From: Streptomyces pacificus
Lineage (GTDB): Bacteria > Actinomycetota > Actinomycetes > Streptomycetales > Streptomycetaceae
DNA: 64,000 nt
Assembly (NCBI RefSeq): GCF_011766325.1
Contig: NZ_BLLG01000002.1
Location: 186,001-250,000, forward strand
Direction: 5' to 3'
Shown: positions 60,785-64,000 of the stretch, piece after piece
Layout of the letters: each line of letters starts with the position of its first letter
Numbering within the stretch: position 1 is the stretch's first letter
The notes under the pieces: generated by a model
Seen by the model: only the letters and a program-made list of their open reading frames with translations
The model's database searches: none
Told to the model about the DNA's origin: nothing
Made by a program: the position numbers and the translations under genes

Positions 60785-62296
60785 ATGCACGTATCGCCTC
60801 GTGCGCCGCGCCGAGACGCGGCGCACGTCACCCTGCTCACCGAAGGCACCTACCCGCACAGTCACGGCGGGGTGAGCGTCTGGTGCGACCAGCTCGTCCG
60901 CGGCATACCCGACATGGACTTCGACGTCATCGCGGTGACCGGCACCGGACGGGAGTCCGTCGCCTGGGAGCTGCCCCCGCACGTCGCCGAGCCGGTCACG
61001 ATACCCATGTGGGGCCCCACGCCCCCCGGTTCGGCCCCGCGCGGCCGGCGTGAGCGCCTGCTGATGTCCGCCTACGAGCGGTTCCTGACGGCACTGCTGG
61101 ACCCTGCGGCCGAGGACGGCTTCCCGCCCGCCCTGTACGAACTGGCGCACGCCGCCCGGGACGGGGTGCTCGGAGCGGCGCTGCGCGGGGACCGCGCCCT
61201 GCGCGTGCTGACCGCCGTGTGGAACCGCCGCGGTCTGACCGTCCGCGAGGCGCGACCCAGCCTCCATGACGCCGTCACCGCGACCGCGCTGCTCGAGCAC
61301 GCCCTGCGGCCGCTCGCCGCCCGGCCGCCGGAGCGCGGAGTGGCGCACGCCGTCAGCGGCGGTGTCGCGGTGCTGCCGGGGCTGGCCGCCCTCGAACTCC
61401 ACGGGGTCCCGCTGCTGCTGACCGAGCACGGGGTCTATCTGCGTGAACGCTATCTCGGCTACCGGACCGCTCCCTACCGCTGGCCGGTGAAGGCGCTGCT
61501 GCTCGGCTTCTTCCGGCTGCTGGCCGAGGAGAGCTACCGCCGGGCGGCCCTCATCACGCCGGGCAACCGCTACAACCGGCTGTGGGAGGAGCAGGGCGGC
61601 GCCGACCCCCGGCTCATCCGCACCGTCTACAACGGAGTCGATCCCGCGGCCTTTCCCGAGGCCGGCCCGGAGCCGGAGCAGCCGACGCTCAGCTGGGCCG
61701 GGCGCGTCGACCCCATCAAGGACCTGGAGACCCTTATCCGGGCGTTCGCCGAGGTCCGAAAGGCCGTTCCCGGTGCCGTGCTGCGGCTGTTCGGCGGCAC
61801 ACCGCGCGGCGGCGAGGCGTACCGGGAGCGATGCGAGGCGCTCGCCGCGTCGCTCGGCCACGGCGACGCCGTCACCTTCGAGGGCCGGGTGGACGACATC
61901 AGGGACGCGTACGCCGCGGGCAACGTCGTGATGCTCTCCAGCATCAGCGAGGGATTCCCCTTCACCCTCATCGAGGCCATGTCGTGCGGCAGGGCCACCG
62001 TCTCCACCGACGTCGGCGGCGTCCGGGAGGCGGTGGGCGGCGCCGGCCTGGTCGTCCCGCCCCGCGACCCGGGGGCCATGGCCGAGGCCGCGCTGGAACT
62101 GCTGGCCGATCCCCCGCGCCGGGCGGCCATGGGCCAGGCGGCGAGGCTGCGGGTGATCGAGCAGTTCACGCTCCGCCAGACCATCGACACCTTCCGCGCC
62201 ATCTATCTGGAGCTGACCGTCCGCGGGACCAGACTCGCCGACCCCTGGGGCACCCCCCTCAGCGACGAGGTACCGCTGGGGAGCGTGGCCGGATGA
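60785..62296 (+). CDS. pelF: PelF-type GT4 glycosyltransferase
   Basis: ATG 60785 (GGAG upstream) gives 503 residues with no signal peptide. The opening VTLLTEGTYPHSHGGVSVWC is the PelF hallmark, followed by DQLVRGIPDMDFDVIAVTGT. The C-terminal GT-B half has WAGRVDPIKDLETLIRAFAE near residue 307 and SSISEGFPFTLIEAMSCGRA near 382, with the E-x7-E donor motif. PelF polymerises UDP-N-acetyl sugars (GalNAc/GlcNAc in Pseudomonas Pel) at the inner membrane. Together with the deacetylase-like protein it indicates a Pel-type matrix polysaccharide. It overlaps the membrane gene by ATGA. Confidence 0.88.
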   Translation: MHVSPRAPRRDAAHVTLLTEGTYPHSHGGVSVWCDQLVRGIPDMDFDVIAVTGTGRESVAWELPPHVAEPVTIPMWGPTPPGSAPRGRRERLLMSAYERFLTALLDPAAEDGFPPALYELAHAARDGVLGAALRGDRALRVLTAVWNRRGLTVREARPSLHDAVTATALLEHALRPLAARPPERGVAHAVSGGVAVLPGLAALELHGVPLLLTEHGVYLRERYLGYRTAPYRWPVKALLLGFFRLLAEESYRRAALITPGNRYNRLWEEQGGADPRLIRTVYNGVDPAAFPEAGPEPEQPTLSWAGRVDPIKDLETLIRAFAEVRKAVPGAVLRLFGGTPRGGEAYRERCEALAASLGHGDAVTFEGRVDDIRDAYAAGNVVMLSSISEGFPFTLIEAMSCGRATVSTDVGGVREAVGGAGLVVPPRDPGAMAEAALELLADPPRRAAMGQAARLRVIEQFTLRQTIDTFRAIYLELTVRGTRLADPWGTPLSDEVPLGSVAG

Positions 62297-63675
62297 GCGG
62301 GCCGATGGCGCTCGAACCCGACGGCGGGCAGGGCGACACCCTGGCCCTGCGGCTCGCCGCGCCCGACACCACCCTGTCGCTGCGCCTGCCCCGGCGCCGA
62401 AGGACGCCGGACGACCCGGTGGACGTACTGGCCGCCGAACTCGCCGACCGCATCGGCCCCGCGGTGCACGCCTACGAGGTGGCGGCCCTGCTGGAGTCCG
62501 AGGGCCTGACGGGCGAGCAGACCCGGGAGCGCTACGGGCACCCCGACCTGTTCTCGCTCGCGGCCGACCTGTACCGGCGGGTGCCGCGCAGCTTCCCCGA
62601 GCCGCCGCCCGGACCGGATCCCTGGGCGCCGGACCATGTCCGGTGCGCCCTGCGCGGGGCGCTGTTCGCCCTGCCGGGGCTGGCCTACCTGCTCACCGGC
62701 GGGCTGTGGAACTCGCCCCGGGGGGTGTACGCCCTGGTGGCCGCGGGCCTGCTGTCCTGGGCGTGGGGGCAGGCGCTCAGCCACCGCGCGTACCTCCGGC
62801 TGGCCGCGGGGCCCCGCGAGGCGGGCCGGACACTGCTCCTGGGTGCCCCTCCGGGCGCGCTGCTCGCCTCGACGGCCGCTCTCGCGGTCGCCGGGCCGGG
62901 GCCGGCGGCTCTGTTCGGCGCGGGGCAGTCGCTGTACCTCGCGGCGGCCGGGGTGCTCCTGGTCCGCGGCCGGGAACCGCTGCTGCTCGGCGCGCTCGCA
63001 CCGATGGCCGCGGGCGCGGCGACACTGCCGTGGTGGGACCCGGGTGCGCCGGCGCGCATCGCGCTGCCGGTGCTGACGGTGGTGCTCGCCGTCACCGCCG
63101 CCTGCCGCGAGATCCGGGGGATGCTGGCCGCGCCCGCGGAAGGCGGCTCCACCCGGCCGCCGCTGGCGGCCTCGGTACCGTACGGGCTGTTCGGGCTGGC
63201 CGCGGGCACGCTGGTGGTGTCGGTGGGCCGGCACCAGCCCTGGGCCGTCATCGCGCTGACCCTGAGCATGGGCCCCGCGGAATGGCTGCTGTACCGCTAC
63301 CGGGGACTGTCGGTCGCGGCGCTGCGGGCCTCGGCGAACGAGGCCGTCTTCCGGCTGCGGTCCGCCCGGACACTGGCCCTGTGCCTGGGCGGCTATCTGC
63401 TGCCGCTCGTCCTGGCGACGCTGCTCACCGGCGCCGAACCCGCGCCCCTGCTGACCCTCGCCGCGCTGCTCTGGACCGCCCTGCTGCTCCAGGCGTTCGG
63501 CCTCGCCTGGTTCCCGGCCCTGGTCGCGCTCACCGCGGCCGCCGCGGTGGCCGCCGTGACCCTGCTCGGCGGCCCACCCGGCACCGCCTGGCCGCTGGTC
63601 TGCTGCGGCACCGCCACCGCGGTGCTCGTCATAGGCGCCGTGCGGTGCCTGGGCCGGCCCACCGCGCACTCCTGA
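62293..63675 (+). CDS. polytopic membrane protein of the Pel-like operon (possible export partner)
   Basis: From ATG 62293 (ATGA with pelF) the product has 460 residues. The N-terminal 110 residues are soluble, with EVAALLESEGLTGEQTRERY and GHPDLFSLAADLYRRVPRSF, a helical motif I recall before membrane proteins in other actinobacterial pelF operons. About eleven helices follow (ALFALPGLAYLLTGGLW .. LLTLAALLWTALLLQAFGLA). Known PelG is a 12-helix Wzx-like protein without such a front domain, so this may be an analogue that exports or polymerises with PelF. There is no sequence proof of homology. No Cys or charged motif suggests catalysis. Confidence 0.72.
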   Translation: MSGPMALEPDGGQGDTLALRLAAPDTTLSLRLPRRRRTPDDPVDVLAAELADRIGPAVHAYEVAALLESEGLTGEQTRERYGHPDLFSLAADLYRRVPRSFPEPPPGPDPWAPDHVRCALRGALFALPGLAYLLTGGLWNSPRGVYALVAAGLLSWAWGQALSHRAYLRLAAGPREAGRTLLLGAPPGALLASTAALAVAGPGPAALFGAGQSLYLAAAGVLLVRGREPLLLGALAPMAAGAATLPWWDPGAPARIALPVLTVVLAVTAACREIRGMLAAPAEGGSTRPPLAASVPYGLFGLAAGTLVVSVGRHQPWAVIALTLSMGPAEWLLYRYRGLSVAALRASANEAVFRLRSARTLALCLGGYLLPLVLATLLTGAEPAPLLTLAALLWTALLLQAFGLAWFPALVALTAAAAVAAVTLLGGPPGTAWPLVCCGTATAVLVIGAVRCLGRPTAHS

Positions 63676-63754
63676 CCCCGATGCCCGCCAGTCCCGTGCC
63701 ACTCGCGGCGACCGCCGCGCCGGGGCCGCGGGCCCGCACAGCCGCGGGCGGCCC

Positions 63755-63793
63755 CGTCCTCACCAGCCGTCCTCACCAGCCGTCCTCACCAGC
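63755..63793. repeat. three copies of a 13-bp tandem repeat (CGTCCTCACCAGC)
   Basis: CGTCCTCACCAGC is repeated exactly three times at 63755-63793, followed by a degenerate copy (CGTCGCCATCAGC). It lies in the 303-base gap 63676-63978, which also has CCACCACCACAC-type simple sequence and no gene. Confidence 0.85.
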
Positions 63794-63978
63794 CGTCGCC
63801 ATCAGCCGGACGCGACTGCCCGTCCGCCGCGCTCCCACCACCGCTCCCGGTCCGACGCGCCCCTACCACTGCCTCCGGTCACCACCACACAACCCCTCAC
63901 CACCGCAGGACCGCACACCACACCGCCGCACACCACCCGCTGCTCCCTCCGGGGAGCCCCTTTCGAAAGGAAGACCAC

Positions 63979-64000
63979 GTGACAACCGCACCGCTCGCCG
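63979..64000 (+). CDS. start of the next operon gene (partial, unidentified)
   Basis: GTG 63979 behind GAAAGGAAG opens a frame VTTAPLA that runs off the window. The strong ribosome site and position, 303 bases after the Pel-like membrane gene on the same strand, suggest another member of the cluster. Seven residues are not enough to name it. Confidence 0.5.

Overview
The window is chromosomal DNA of very high G+C content with near-saturated G/C at third codon positions, overlapping ATGA/GTGA start-stop junctions and many GTG starts. With a gluABCD glutamate importer, an Agl-type sugar importer, SpoIIE-type phosphatases, PucR and DUF3040 proteins and an actinobacterial high-affinity hydrogenase, this points to Streptomyces or a close relative (Kitasatospora-like). 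I found no rRNA, tRNA, insertion sequence, CRISPR array or prophage.

Layout. 1-2.2 kb: sulfane-sulfur detoxification genes (end of an MBL/rhodanese protein, a rhodanese, a TSUP exporter, a CstR-like repressor with its operator, and a membrane rhodanese). 2.7-4.6 kb: GH15 hydrolase. 5.2-5.7 kb: secreted protein made of three 39-residue repeats. 6.7-10.9 kb: a membrane peptide with two PRC-barrel proteins, a TerC protein, and a site-2 protease with a DUF3040 protein. 10.9-12.5 kb: gene-poor, rich in repeats. 12.5-17 kb: MarR regulator with a SpoIIE phosphatase, a DUF4142 protein, and a PucR regulator behind a repeated palindromic operator.

17.2-32.6 kb: a complete group 1h (formerly group 5) [NiFe]-hydrogenase locus on the minus strand. 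In transcription order it runs hypX, small subunit, large subunit, NifU-like, DUF5947-like, DUF6084-like, an unrecognised 483-residue protein, maturation protease, a 35-residue peptide, a strong hairpin, then hypA, hypB, hypF, hypC, hypD and hypE. HypA/B deliver nickel, HypC-F build Fe(CN)2CO, HypX supplies CO aerobically, and the protease trims the large subunit. The small subunit has the Cys/Asp signature of the oxygen-tolerant enzyme that oxidises atmospheric H2. The four small unknown genes inside the operon are the most interesting unexplained part of the window.

33-38.7 kb: a Ser/Thr kinase, a companion membrane protein broken by a poly-C frameshift beside a 123-bp tandem duplication, and a multidomain SpoIIE phosphatase. 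38.7-42.7 kb: an alpha/beta-hydrolase remnant and a PadR-ABC-FtsX unit. 42.9-49.9 kb: a sugar-binding protein and an alpha-glucosidase/ABC operon with a paired palindromic operator; one permease carries a Cna-B-like insertion. 50.2-53.1 kb: GtrB/GtrA-like lipid-linked sugar genes and a DUF6056-like membrane protein. 53.5-56.8 kb: gluABCD. 57.2-64 kb: a small secreted protein, then a Pel-like exopolysaccharide operon (deacetylase-like secreted protein, PelF-type glycosyltransferase, polytopic membrane protein), with the first codons of another gene at the edge.
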